From an uncultured Verrucomicrobia subdivision 3 bacterium (GTDB lineage Bacteria > Verrucomicrobiota > Verrucomicrobiia > Limisphaerales > DASXHY01): DNA of 19,068 nt. Made by a program: the position numbers and the translations under genes. Within the stretch, counting starts at the first letter, position 1. Each line of letters begins with the position of its first letter. Shown here in pieces: positions 7,642 through 14,039 of the stretch. Under the pieces are notes generated by a model, which did not search any database, was not told the DNA's origin, and saw only the letters and a list, made by a program, of their open reading frames with translations. Location of the stretch: the NCBI GenBank assembly GCA_937890005.1, contig CALBZA010000050.1, positions 1 to 19,068 of the forward strand, written 5' to 3'.

Positions 7642-7840
7642 TATTTCAAAGCATCCGGGCTGGAATGACTGCACATTCGACGGGGCGCGTCGGCAGATTC
7701 TGCTGCTGGGCATGAAGACGTCGTTGCGTGAAAAGATCCTCTGGCTCGAACAAATGCAGGAGCTCGGAGAAAAACTCAAAGAGGCGGCGGTCAGGAGAGA
7801 CATGGGAATGGCGAAACAGGGACGTGGATCGAACGATTGA
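7628..7840 (+). CDS. Small helical partner of the nucleotidyltransferase
   Basis: 70-residue protein that I do not recognise by family name. Its middle (SLREKILWLEQMQELGEKLKEAA, about 32-54) is an amphipathic, charged helix, with no signal peptide or membrane segment. The start overlaps the upstream nucleotidyltransferase by 14 bases in another frame, the arrangement of a bicistronic partner. Small proteins with a similar EK..WLE.... helix are, as I recall, seen beside such nucleotidyltransferases in Verrucomicrobia-like genomes, but I cannot verify that here. A role as antitoxin or substrate is inference. Confidence 0.6.
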   Translation: MNSDDISKHPGWNDCTFDGARRQILLLGMKTSLREKILWLEQMQELGEKLKEAAVRRDMGMAKQGRGSND

Positions 7841-7861
7841 ATACGGCCTTCACCCAGCCCG

Positions 7862-7879
7862 AGGTTGGAGCGCCAACCT
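7862..7879 (+). terminator. Perfect 7-bp hairpin after the nucleotidyltransferase pair
   Basis: AGGTTGG (7862-7868) pairs with CCAACCT (7873-7879) around the tetraloop AGCG, 22 bases after the stop of the small gene. No T-run follows, so intrinsic termination would be weak. It may instead be an mRNA-end stabiliser or part of a dispersed intergenic repeat. Confidence 0.35.
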
Positions 7880-7923
7880 GAGTTGCACATGACGCAGACA
7901 AGGGAAAGGCCAGCTAAAAACCT

Positions 7924-7964
7924 CCTCTTCCCAACCCACTCCTCCGGCATTCGCTCGGAAGAGG
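7924..7964. repeat. Inverted repeat with 25-base loop
   Basis: CCTCTTCC (7924-7931) and GGAAGAGG (7957-7964) are perfect inverted arms. The CTCTTCCC...GAAGAGGGAG composition resembles dispersed intergenic repeats that are common in Verrucomicrobia and Planctomycetes. Only one copy is in the window, so this is tentative. Confidence 0.3.
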
Positions 7965-8174
7965 GAGATGCGAGCGTCACGCTTCGGCTGAATGCTTCAT
8001 TGATTTCGCTGCGCGAGTTCAGTTGCGTCCCAAACACAGCGAATTCGGAAATGGATTTTGCCTTGACTGAATTTTGAAGCTTTCGAATTCTCCGCGAACC
8101 TGAAACGTTTCCGAGTATCCAGCAAAAGGTGCTGAGATAGGGATCGGAAAACGGATTCAGCTTCAAAGGGAGTT

Positions 8175-8867
8175 ATGAAATACAAGATCAAGGGTATCAC
8201 AATGGCGGTTCTTGTTTCATCGGGGATAGGTTCAAGCATCACAACCTCCGAGGCTGCATTGATCACATACAGCTTCACAGGTTCATCAGGAAACGAAGCG
8301 AGCCTCGCGCCGGATTCACAAACAGCGCATCTGACCGCTTCAAACATCACGCGCGGATCCGGACTGAACACAGCCAGTGGAGCTGGAACATTCGCCGCAT
8401 CGGGATGGACGCTCGGTAACAGTCCGGATGCAAATGATTACTTCAGCTTCACGCTCACACCGGAATCGGGCTATGTGCTGTCGCTGACTCAACTCATCCT
8501 TGATGAGCGACGCTCGCTCACGGGAATTCGGGAATGGTCAGTTCGCTCGAGCCTGGATGGATTTTCGAGCGACCTTGCGACGTTCGCCGTTCCGGACAAC
8601 GATGCCACCCGCACCGGGCAGACGATCAGCCTGAGCGCGGCATTGTTCGGTCAACTGGACACCCCGATCGAGTTCAGGATTTACGGTTACAGTTCGGAAC
8701 AGTCGGGCGGAACCTGGCGCATCGACAATCTGATGGTGGACGGTTCCGTCACGGCATCCACGACCGCCGCAACCGTGCCAGACTCCCTCCCCTTCGCGTT
8801 TACTGGCGGAATTCTCGCCACAACGCTGTTCGGTGGCGGATGTCTGAGAAAGCGACTCGCAAGCTGA
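8175..8867 (+). CDS. Secreted protein with divergent VPDSG-type C-terminal sorting signal
   Basis: 230-residue exported protein. An N-terminal signal peptide (basic MKYKIK, hydrophobic core, likely cleavage after SEA near residue 27) precedes a Ser/Thr/Gly-rich beta-type body with no recognised catalytic motif. The tail (201-230) has VPDS, a hydrophobic segment (about 206-222) and the basic end LRKR: the tripartite layout of exosortase substrates. It departs from the usual VPDSG/VPDGG form, with Leu after VPDS and a Cys (223) just before the basic cluster. It is presumably recognised by the exosortase at 13072. AAAGGGAG (8165-8172) just before the ATG supports the start. Two strong hairpins follow, so it is probably a single-gene unit. 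No sigma-54-like site was found upstream. Confidence 0.8.
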   Translation: MKYKIKGITMAVLVSSGIGSSITTSEAALITYSFTGSSGNEASLAPDSQTAHLTASNITRGSGLNTASGAGTFAASGWTLGNSPDANDYFSFTLTPESGYVLSLTQLILDERRSLTGIREWSVRSSLDGFSSDLATFAVPDNDATRTGQTISLSAALFGQLDTPIEFRIYGYSSEQSGGTWRIDNLMVDGSVTASTTAATVPDSLPFAFTGGILATTLFGGGCLRKRLAS

Positions 8868-8891
8868 TCGAAAGCGTCTTGTCAGACATTC

Positions 8892-8913
8892 CGGCGGGAA
8901 AATGGTTCCGCCG
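8892..8913 (+). terminator. Hairpin downstream of the divergent VPDSG gene
   Basis: CGGCGGGA (8892-8899) pairs with TTCCGCCG (8906-8913), eight pairs with one G-T, loop of six bases. TTTCAAT follows, a weak T-tract. It starts 25 bases after the stop codon and is a plausible intrinsic terminator. Confidence 0.5.
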
Positions 8914-8931
8914 TTTCAATCGCCAATTCAT

Positions 8932-8968
8932 CGCCGGTTTGTGGGATGAAAAGTCCTGCAAACCGGCG
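8932..8968 (+). terminator. Second, 16-bp hairpin downstream of the divergent VPDSG gene
   Basis: The arms 8932-8947 and 8953-8968 pair over 16 positions with three G-T wobbles and a GAAAA loop. The outer ten pairs (CGCCGGTTTG with CAAACCGGCG) are perfect. No T-run follows directly; the next T-rich sequence is the word array from 8984. It may be a terminator acting with the hairpin at 8892 or an mRNA 3' protector. Confidence 0.5.
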
Positions 8969-8983
8969 TCTGGTGAGTTCTAG

Positions 8984-9100
8984 GTTTTAAGTTTTAAGTT
9001 TTGAGTTTCGTGTTTCGTGTTTCGTGTTTTGAGTCACGTCCTCACGATTCACTCGTCACGTCCTCACTCATTACGCATTCACGTATTCACGCATCCACGC
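8984..9100. repeat. Heptamer array GTTTTAA/GTTTCGT passing into ATTCACGC words
   Basis: Eight words of exactly seven bases fill 8984-9039: GTTTTAA twice, GTTTTGA, GTTTCGT three times, GTTTTGA and GTCACGT. A 13-base direct repeat (GTCACGTCCTCAC at 9033 and 9055) follows. Then come the 7-8 base words ATTACGC, ATTCACGT, ATTCACGC and ATCCACGC (9070-9100). The ATTCACGC/ATCACGC words recur in the same orientation at 10672-10707, so direct arrays flank the dehydrogenase gene. Confidence 0.75.
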
Positions 9101-9122
9101 ATCATCCAATTGAACTGAAACT

Positions 9123-10481
9123 ATGCAACCCACACTAAATGAACCTAAACAAGCGGCGCCGGGCTCAAACACACCCAGTTCGACGCACGCCATTACAAAC
9201 ATCGGCATTGTCGGGCTCGGCTATGTCGGACTTCCACTCTCTCTGCAGTTCGCCCGGTCAGGCGTGACCGTGCTCGGACTCGACATCGATCCATCCAAGG
9301 TCGATGCATTGAACAAGGGCCAGAGCTACATCAAGCACATCGAGCCCGCAGCCATCGCCGATGCACTCGAAAAGAAGAAGTTTTCCGCAACGACAGATTT
9401 CAGCCGTGTGCGCGAACTGGATGCCGTGATCATTTGTGTGCCGACTCCCCTGAACAAGAACCGCGAGCCCGATATTTCCTACATTCTCGCCACCGGCAAG
9501 GCGATCGCGCCGCACCTGAAGAAAGGCGCACTCGTCGTGCTCGAATCCACGACGTATCCCGGAACCACCGACGAAGATCTTCGCGAAGTGCTTGAGAAGG
9601 AATCGGGGTTGAAGGCAGGAACCGATTTTCACCTGGCGTTCTCGCCCGAGCGCGAAGACCCGGGCAATCCGGACAGCAAGGTCGCCAGCATTCCGAAGGT
9701 GGTGGGCGGTTACACGCCCGTTTGCCTTGAGAAAGCCACGGCGCTTTATTCCCAGGCGATCAAAACACTCGTGCCTGTTTCCTCATGCCGCGCGGCCGAG
9801 GCAACGAAGCTTCTGGAGAACACGTTCCGCGGCGTCAACATCGCGCTCGTGAACGAACTCAAGATCGTTTACACCGCAATGGGCATCGATGTGTGGGAGG
9901 TCATCAATGCAGCCAAGACAAAACCATTCGGATTCATGGCGTTTTATCCCGGACCCGGACTGGGCGGACATTGCATTCCGATCGATCCGTTCTATCTCAC
10001 ATGGAAGGCGCGCGAGTACGGCCAGCACACGCGGTTCATCGAGCTCGCCGGCGAAATCAACACTGCGATGCCGGAATACGTCGTGCATCGGGTCTCAGAA
10101 GCGCTGAATGAGAAAACCCGATCCATCAAGGGCAGCCGGATCCTGGTCGTCGGACTCGCGTATAAATCGGACGTGGACGACGAACGCGAATCGCCGAGTT
10201 ATGTGCTGATGGAGATGTTGAAGGCGCGCGGCGCTCACGTGGAATATTACGATCCGTATGTTCCGGTGATTCGTCCGACGCGGGAACACGCGCATTGGAC
10301 CGGGACGAAGTCGGTGGCGTGGAACAAGGAAACAATCACCAACTTCGACCTCGCGCTCATTTCCACCAAGCACAGCATTGTGAACTACCAAGAGCTGGCG
10401 CAGTGGTCGAAGATCATTGTGGATACGCGCAATGCAATGTCCGGGATTTCGACCGGCGAATGCAAGGTGTGGAAGGCGTGA
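9123..10481 (+). CDS. UDP-N-acetylglucosamine/glucose 6-dehydrogenase family (WbpA/TviB-like)
   Basis: NAD-dependent oxidation of the C6 of a UDP-sugar to a uronic acid, a precursor for acidic polysaccharide. All three domains are present in 452 residues: an N-terminal Rossmann fold with GLGYVG (31-36), the central dimer domain, and a C-terminal domain with VVGLAYKSDVDDERESP. The catalytic cysteine is C284 in GPGLGGHCIPIDPFYL, with D288 nearby. The sequence resembles the WbpA/TviB branch (VPTPL, KPFGFMAFYPGPGLGGH) more than UDP-glucose dehydrogenase Ugd, so UDP-GlcNAc or a derivative is the likely substrate, by family. The start ATG 9123 follows an array region without a clear ribosome site; the first 25 residues are polar and nonconserved. 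Noncoding gaps of 255 and 318 bases isolate it from its neighbours. Confidence 0.92.
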   Translation: MQPTLNEPKQAAPGSNTPSSTHAITNIGIVGLGYVGLPLSLQFARSGVTVLGLDIDPSKVDALNKGQSYIKHIEPAAIADALEKKKFSATTDFSRVRELDAVIICVPTPLNKNREPDISYILATGKAIAPHLKKGALVVLESTTYPGTTDEDLREVLEKESGLKAGTDFHLAFSPEREDPGNPDSKVASIPKVVGGYTPVCLEKATALYSQAIKTLVPVSSCRAAEATKLLENTFRGVNIALVNELKIVYTAMGIDVWEVINAAKTKPFGFMAFYPGPGLGGHCIPIDPFYLTWKAREYGQHTRFIELAGEINTAMPEYVVHRVSEALNEKTRSIKGSRILVVGLAYKSDVDDERESPSYVLMEMLKARGAHVEYYDPYVPVIRPTREHAHWTGTKSVAWNKETITNFDLALISTKHSIVNYQELAQWSKIIVDTRNAMSGISTGECKVWKA

Positions 10482-10564
10482 GCGAATGTGTGGGAATGCG
10501 GGAGAATGTATGATTTACGATTGATGATTTACGATTTGCGGAAGTCTTAATCGTGAATTTCGGT

Positions 10565-10597
10565 GCGGCCGGGCGGAACATGAAACCGTCCGGTCGC
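10565..10597 (+). terminator. 12-bp GC-rich hairpin after the dehydrogenase gene
   Basis: GCGGCCGGGCGG (10565-10576) pairs with CCGTCCGGTCGC (10586-10597), two G-T wobbles, loop AACATGAAA. It lies 84 bases past the stop and has no T-tract, so it may be a terminator, an RNA-end stabiliser or a structural element. It is the only part of this gap not built from short words. Confidence 0.45.
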
Positions 10598-10643
10598 GGA
10601 TCAATCGGAAAGCGGGAAGTTTGATAGTTGATGGCTGTGGGAA

Positions 10644-10790
10644 ATAGCCGATAGCCGATAGCCAATAGCCGATCACGCATTCACGCATCACGCATCACGC
10701 ATTCACGTTTCAGATTTCAGCTTTCCGCTCTCAGCTTTTCAGTTTCTCCGTTTTTCCGTTTTTCCGTTTCCGCTTTTCCACTCTCTGCTT
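10644..10790. repeat. Long drifting array of 7-8 base words
   Basis: About twenty adjoining words that change gradually: ATAGCCG/ATAGCCA four times (10644-10671), ATCACGC/ATTCACGC five times (10672-10707), TTTCAG, ATTTCAG, CTTTCCG, CTCTCAG, CTTTTCAG, then TTTCTCCG and TTTTTCCG repeats to 10772, and CTTTTCC/CTCTCTG words to the start of the reductase. Single words resemble their neighbours more than distant ones. Words match arrays at 5034, 6244 (inverted) and 9070 (direct). Confidence 0.75.
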
Positions 10791-10799
10791 TTGCCATTT

Positions 10800-11759
10800 A
10801 TGATCCTGATCCTTGGAGCCACCGGGTATCTTGGCCAGGCTTTCGTTGCTGAGCTTCGAAAGCGCGGTCACGAGTTTGTTTCCCTGAGCCGCCAGACGCT
10901 GGACTACACGCGCTTCGATCTCTTGTTCGGCTACGTGCGAAGCCACAGGCCGAAGCTGATCATCAACGCCGCGGGTTTCACCGGACGGCCGGATATCAGC
11001 GCCTGCGAGATCGCCCGTGCGGACACCGTGACAGCGAACACACTGCTGCCGCAGACCGTCGCGCGCGTCAGTTACCTGACGAAAACGCCCTGGGCTCACA
11101 TTTCATCCAGTTCGATCTTCTCCGGTGCAAAGACCGCCCAGAACGGCGGATTTGCTGCCGCGCGCGATCTCAGCGCCGACCAGTTGGAAAGCCCGACCGG
11201 CGCTCAACCGGGAGCGATCCTCGGATTCACGGAAACGGACCGTCCCAATTGCACCTTCAACGAAGGCCCCTGCAGTTTTTACTCCGGCTCGAAAGCCCTT
11301 GCTGAAGAATCACTTCACTGGCGGGACGAGTGCTATGTCTGGCGGCCTGGACCGATGTTTGATGAGTCGGATCATCCGCGAAACCTGCTTGTGCAGATTT
11401 CCAATGGTTCCCCCCTGGAGCTTGGGCTCGGTTCGCTTTCGCATCGAACCGATTTTGTCAGGACCTGTCTGGATCTTTGGGAACGAAACGCACCCCACGG
11501 AATCTACCATGTGGCGAATCCCGGAATGGTCAGCCGGTCACAAATGATTGATATCCGGAAACAGATTCTCCAATCTCAGGCCCGCATGGAGCCCTCATCC
11601 TCAACCACGGATCTGCCATGGAAAGGTGCGGCTCTCACCTGGTCTGCCCTCGACTCCTCCAAGCTCGACGCCTGCGGTATTCGACTGCGTCCGGCAATCG
11701 AGGCACTCCGCGAAGCGGCGCAGAAGCTGCCATCGCATCCCACCGTTTCGGCACTCTAA
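10800..11759 (+). CDS. NAD(P)-dependent sugar-nucleotide reductase/epimerase (RmlD-like SDR)
   Basis: Extended short-chain dehydrogenase of 319 residues acting on a nucleotide sugar. Visible features are the dinucleotide loop LGATGYLG (5-12), the INAAG block (55-59), a serine run ISSSS (101-105), and the catalytic YSGSK (Y161, K165). The gene order and the lack of a long N-terminal epimerase pattern suggest dTDP-4-dehydrorhamnose reductase-like chemistry, but the substrate is uncertain. The sequence between 107 and 158 is longer than in simple RmlD proteins. ATG 10800 is chosen since MILILGATG starts the fold; the TTG at 10791 lies in the word array. There is no ribosome site. It is followed after 12 bases by the barrel gene, forming an operon with the export genes. 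Confidence 0.83.
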   Translation: MILILGATGYLGQAFVAELRKRGHEFVSLSRQTLDYTRFDLLFGYVRSHRPKLIINAAGFTGRPDISACEIARADTVTANTLLPQTVARVSYLTKTPWAHISSSSIFSGAKTAQNGGFAAARDLSADQLESPTGAQPGAILGFTETDRPNCTFNEGPCSFYSGSKALAEESLHWRDECYVWRPGPMFDESDHPRNLLVQISNGSPLELGLGSLSHRTDFVRTCLDLWERNAPHGIYHVANPGMVSRSQMIDIRKQILQSQARMEPSSSTTDLPWKGAALTWSALDSSKLDACGIRLRPAIEALREAAQKLPSHPTVSAL

Positions 11760-11771
11760 GCAACCACTCTG

Positions 11772-13037
11772 ATGAACAACGATTCCAAATCTGCAATCCG
11801 GAACGGACTGATCTATTGCGCAACGATCGTCGGCTTCGGCGCTGCTTTGAGCGCAGGAGCGCAGCCGGTTCTGATCACCGCACCGCAGCCACCGGCAAGC
11901 TCGGGAGGGGAAGGATCTCCTGACACTGCCTCCGATTCAGGCGAGGGCGGGCTTGGCCTCGCATCCGATCCAACCGCCGGAACCCCGTTCCACTGGCGCA
12001 AACTCTCCTTTCGTCCCAGCGCCTCGTACAATTTTCTTTACGGAAACGGAATTCTCTCGAGCACGAATCGATCTGAAAAAACGATCGTGCAGACGATCAC
12101 GGCCGGGCTTGCTGTCAGTCTCGGTGAACATTGGTCATTCAACTACTCGCCCAGTTACGTCATGTACTCGAACTCCGAGTTCGAAGATACACTGAATCAC
12201 TCTCTGGGGCTGAGCTGGCGCTCCCGTTACGAGGATTGGAACTTTGGAGCTTCCGTCGCGACGAGTATTTCGTCCGATCCACAGACGGAGACCGCGCAGC
12301 AAACGGATCAGGAAATCTATTCCGCGTCGGTCACCGTCGGACGCCAGTTGAACGGAAGCCTTTCCTGGGATTCAGCCACCAGCATCAATTTCCGATTGGC
12401 TGACAAGTTCAACAGTTCGCGAACCTACGACACCATGCATTGGCTGAACTACCAGTATGGTCCAAACCTTGGCTTGGGACTGGGAGCGGGAGGCGGTTAT
12501 GAAGAGGCGACGCAGGGCGCGGACATGGTCTTCGAACGCGTCCTCGGCCGGCTCGTCTGGCACATCATCAACAAGCTCGATCTGTCGCTCAATGGCGGCC
12601 CCGAGTTCCGGCAGTTCAGGTCCGATCAAGCCAGCATCGTGACGCCGACCTACGGCGCTGCGCTGACGTATCGTCCGTTCGATACAACCACGCTGACCCT
12701 GAGCGGCAACCGTTCCGTTGGTTCGTCGTATTTCGCCAATCAATACACTGAAACAACCAGCGTTTCGTTGAGCCTGAGCCAGCGATTCCTGCGGCGTTAC
12801 TTCATCGGCCTTTCCGGCGGCGTCACTTTCACTGACTACGGCGCCACCGAAAAGAATCTTGCGAGCGATACAGGCCGGGGTGATTCGAGCACCTTCTTCA
12901 GTGCCAGCATCGGGACATCCTTCCGGAAGCGAGGGGCGATCTCGGCGTTCTACTCGCACAGCGAGAACGATTCGAACGAAAGCGCATTCAGCTACAACAG
13001 CGACCAGGTGGGATTCACCATCTCTTACAGCTATTGA
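11772..13037 (+). CDS. Outer-membrane beta-barrel protein of an exopolysaccharide/exosortase locus
   Basis: 421-residue predicted outer-membrane protein. A signal peptide ends at about A30 (ALSAGA, then Q). A Gly/Ser/Pro-rich linker covers 32-66. The rest is a regular alternation of aromatic and polar residues typical of transmembrane beta strands, ending with the aromatic SYSY that outer-membrane insertion requires. It resembles the barrel proteins found beside exosortase genes (EpsL-like or PEP-CTERM-associated barrels), thought to help export or anchor polysaccharide; that role is inference. It sits in the same direction between the reductase and exosortase genes, 34 bases before the latter. 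Confidence 0.8.
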   Translation: MNNDSKSAIRNGLIYCATIVGFGAALSAGAQPVLITAPQPPASSGGEGSPDTASDSGEGGLGLASDPTAGTPFHWRKLSFRPSASYNFLYGNGILSSTNRSEKTIVQTITAGLAVSLGEHWSFNYSPSYVMYSNSEFEDTLNHSLGLSWRSRYEDWNFGASVATSISSDPQTETAQQTDQEIYSASVTVGRQLNGSLSWDSATSINFRLADKFNSSRTYDTMHWLNYQYGPNLGLGLGAGGGYEEATQGADMVFERVLGRLVWHIINKLDLSLNGGPEFRQFRSDQASIVTPTYGAALTYRPFDTTTLTLSGNRSVGSSYFANQYTETTSVSLSLSQRFLRRYFIGLSGGVTFTDYGATEKNLASDTGRGDSSTFFSASIGTSFRKRGAISAFYSHSENDSNESAFSYNSDQVGFTISYSY

Positions 13038-13061
13038 AGTCGGTTAACGCCAGTTTATAAT
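13034..13061 (+). promoter_or_regulatory. Candidate sigma-70 promoter for the exosortase gene
   Basis: TTGAAG (13034-13039), a 16-base spacer and a perfect TATAAT (13056-13061). The expected transcription start near 13068 leaves about four bases before ATG 13072, so the message would be almost leaderless. The -35 overlaps the stop codon of the barrel gene. Not tested. Confidence 0.4.
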
Positions 13062-13071
13062 CGCCCATCAC

Positions 13072-14037
13072 ATGTCTGCTTCTGAAAAGCCCAATACCTT
13101 GATCGCTGATCAAAATACCGGTCGCACGGCGGACAAGTCCGAACGCGATTCAACGTCTGGGAATCGGCATTTGATCCGGCTGGGATTCGCCATCGCTGCG
13201 CTCTGCGCGGCCTTTGCGGTTCCGCTTTGGCAGCTGTTTCGATTTTGTCTCCACAGCCAGCTGTTTTCCTACATTCTTCTGGTCCCGGCGATCTCAGGTT
13301 ATGTGTTCTGGACCGAACGCGCGAAGCTCCAGGTTTCCAAACCGTGGACTCCGATGGCCGGCGTGCTCGCCGTGATTGCGCTCGGATGCATCGGTGCGTA
13401 TTGGGGATTTGTTCGCGGCCACGCGGACTTGTCTCAAGCCGATCGTCTCGCGCCGATCGTTCTGTCGTTCGTTCTGCTCGTGCAGGCGGCTGGTGCGATG
13501 GTTCTCGGTCGGACCGGGATGCGTGGTGCTGCGTTTCCGCTGTTGTTCCTCCTGTTCATGGTCCCCTTGCCGGCAGTCGTCGAACACGGTTTCACTGCAT
13601 TTCTGCAACACGCCTCGGCCGAAACAGCGTATTTTCTGATCAAAATGTCCGGCCTGCCCATCCTGCGGGAAGGCACACTCTTCCAACTGCCGGGAATCAA
13701 CATGGAGGTCGCTCCAGAATGCAGTGGCATCCGATCGACCATGGTGCTGATCCTTACGAGCTTTCTCGCGGGCCACCTTTTTCTGAAGCGCATCTGGACC
13801 CGTTCCGCACTGGTCGCGGCAGTCATTGTCCTCGGCATTCTCCGCAACGGTTTTCGCATCCTGGTCCTGGCACAGCTCTGTGTTCAAATCAGCCCGACCA
13901 TGATTGATTCACCGATCCATCATCGCGGCGGACCGGTCTTTTTTGCACTCTCATTGATCCCGTTGCTGGCACTCATCTGGTATTTCCGAAAAATCGAAAA
14001 ACGCAGCCCAACACCGGTTGGTTTACCCAAGGAATAA
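13072..14037 (+). CDS. xrtC: Exosortase, probably exosortase C (VPDSG-CTERM type)
   Basis: Polytopic inner-membrane transpeptidase-like enzyme of 321 residues that cuts C-terminal sorting tails and is thought to transfer proteins to a surface acceptor. The three family motifs are intact: the catalytic C217 in VAPECSGIRS, the arginine R262 in LRNGFRI, and the histidine pair H283/H284 in PIHHRGGPVFF. About eight hydrophobic segments run from residue 33 to 305. There is no C-terminal EpsI (DUF3485) extension. The XrtC assignment rests on nearby VPDSG-type substrates, not on a profile search. The polar N-terminus (1-32) is unusual; ATG 13072 has no Shine-Dalgarno sequence, but a promoter-like TATAAT lies just upstream. 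The next gene follows after two bases. Confidence 0.88.
   Translation: MSASEKPNTLIADQNTGRTADKSERDSTSGNRHLIRLGFAIAALCAAFAVPLWQLFRFCLHSQLFSYILLVPAISGYVFWTERAKLQVSKPWTPMAGVLAVIALGCIGAYWGFVRGHADLSQADRLAPIVLSFVLLVQAAGAMVLGRTGMRGAAFPLLFLLFMVPLPAVVEHGFTAFLQHASAETAYFLIKMSGLPILREGTLFQLPGINMEVAPECSGIRSTMVLILTSFLAGHLFLKRIWTRSALVAAVIVLGILRNGFRILVLAQLCVQISPTMIDSPIHHRGGPVFFALSLIPLLALIWYFRKIEKRSPTPVGLPKE
14029..14034 (+). promoter_or_regulatory. Strong ribosome binding site of the TPR lipoprotein gene
   Basis: AAGGAA sits five bases before ATG 14040 and overlaps the last codons of the exosortase gene. It is one of few clear Shine-Dalgarno sequences in the window and suggests coupled translation of the two genes. 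Confidence 0.6.
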
Positions 14038-14039
14038 TT

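Larger units (their letters stand above)
7841..8174. other. 334-base gene-free stretch with small inverted repeats
   Basis: No convincing gene. A 70-codon plus-strand frame (7865-8077) lacks a ribosome site and shows no protein-like pattern. The stretch holds a perfect hairpin at 7862-7879, an inverted repeat at 7924-7964, a TTGACT at 8063-8068 without a good -10 partner, and AAAGGGAG at 8165-8172, which serves the next gene. It probably contains the 3' end of the nucleotidyltransferase unit and the promoter of the VPDSG gene. Confidence 0.45.
10482..10799. other. 318-base gene-free gap made of repeat words and a hairpin
   Basis: No gene. In order it holds GAATGYG-type words (10483-10510), two TGATTTACGAT words (10511-10536), the hairpin at 10565-10597, and the long word array from 10644 to the next start. 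Reverse-strand frames here are repeat artefacts. Confidence 0.6.

Noticed and set aside
7865..8077. 70-codon plus frame in the gap before the divergent VPDSG gene
   Set aside because: No ribosome site; it reads through an inverted repeat typical of intergenic DNA.
8984..10790. Word arrays as CRISPR or as a microsatellite of one unit
   Set aside because: There are no unique spacers between constant repeats, and the words drift in sequence and length (6-8 bases), so neither description fits.
12372..12959. 195-codon reverse frame opposite the beta-barrel gene
   Set aside because: No ribosome site and no protein pattern; the sense frame has signal peptide, strands and aromatic C-terminus.
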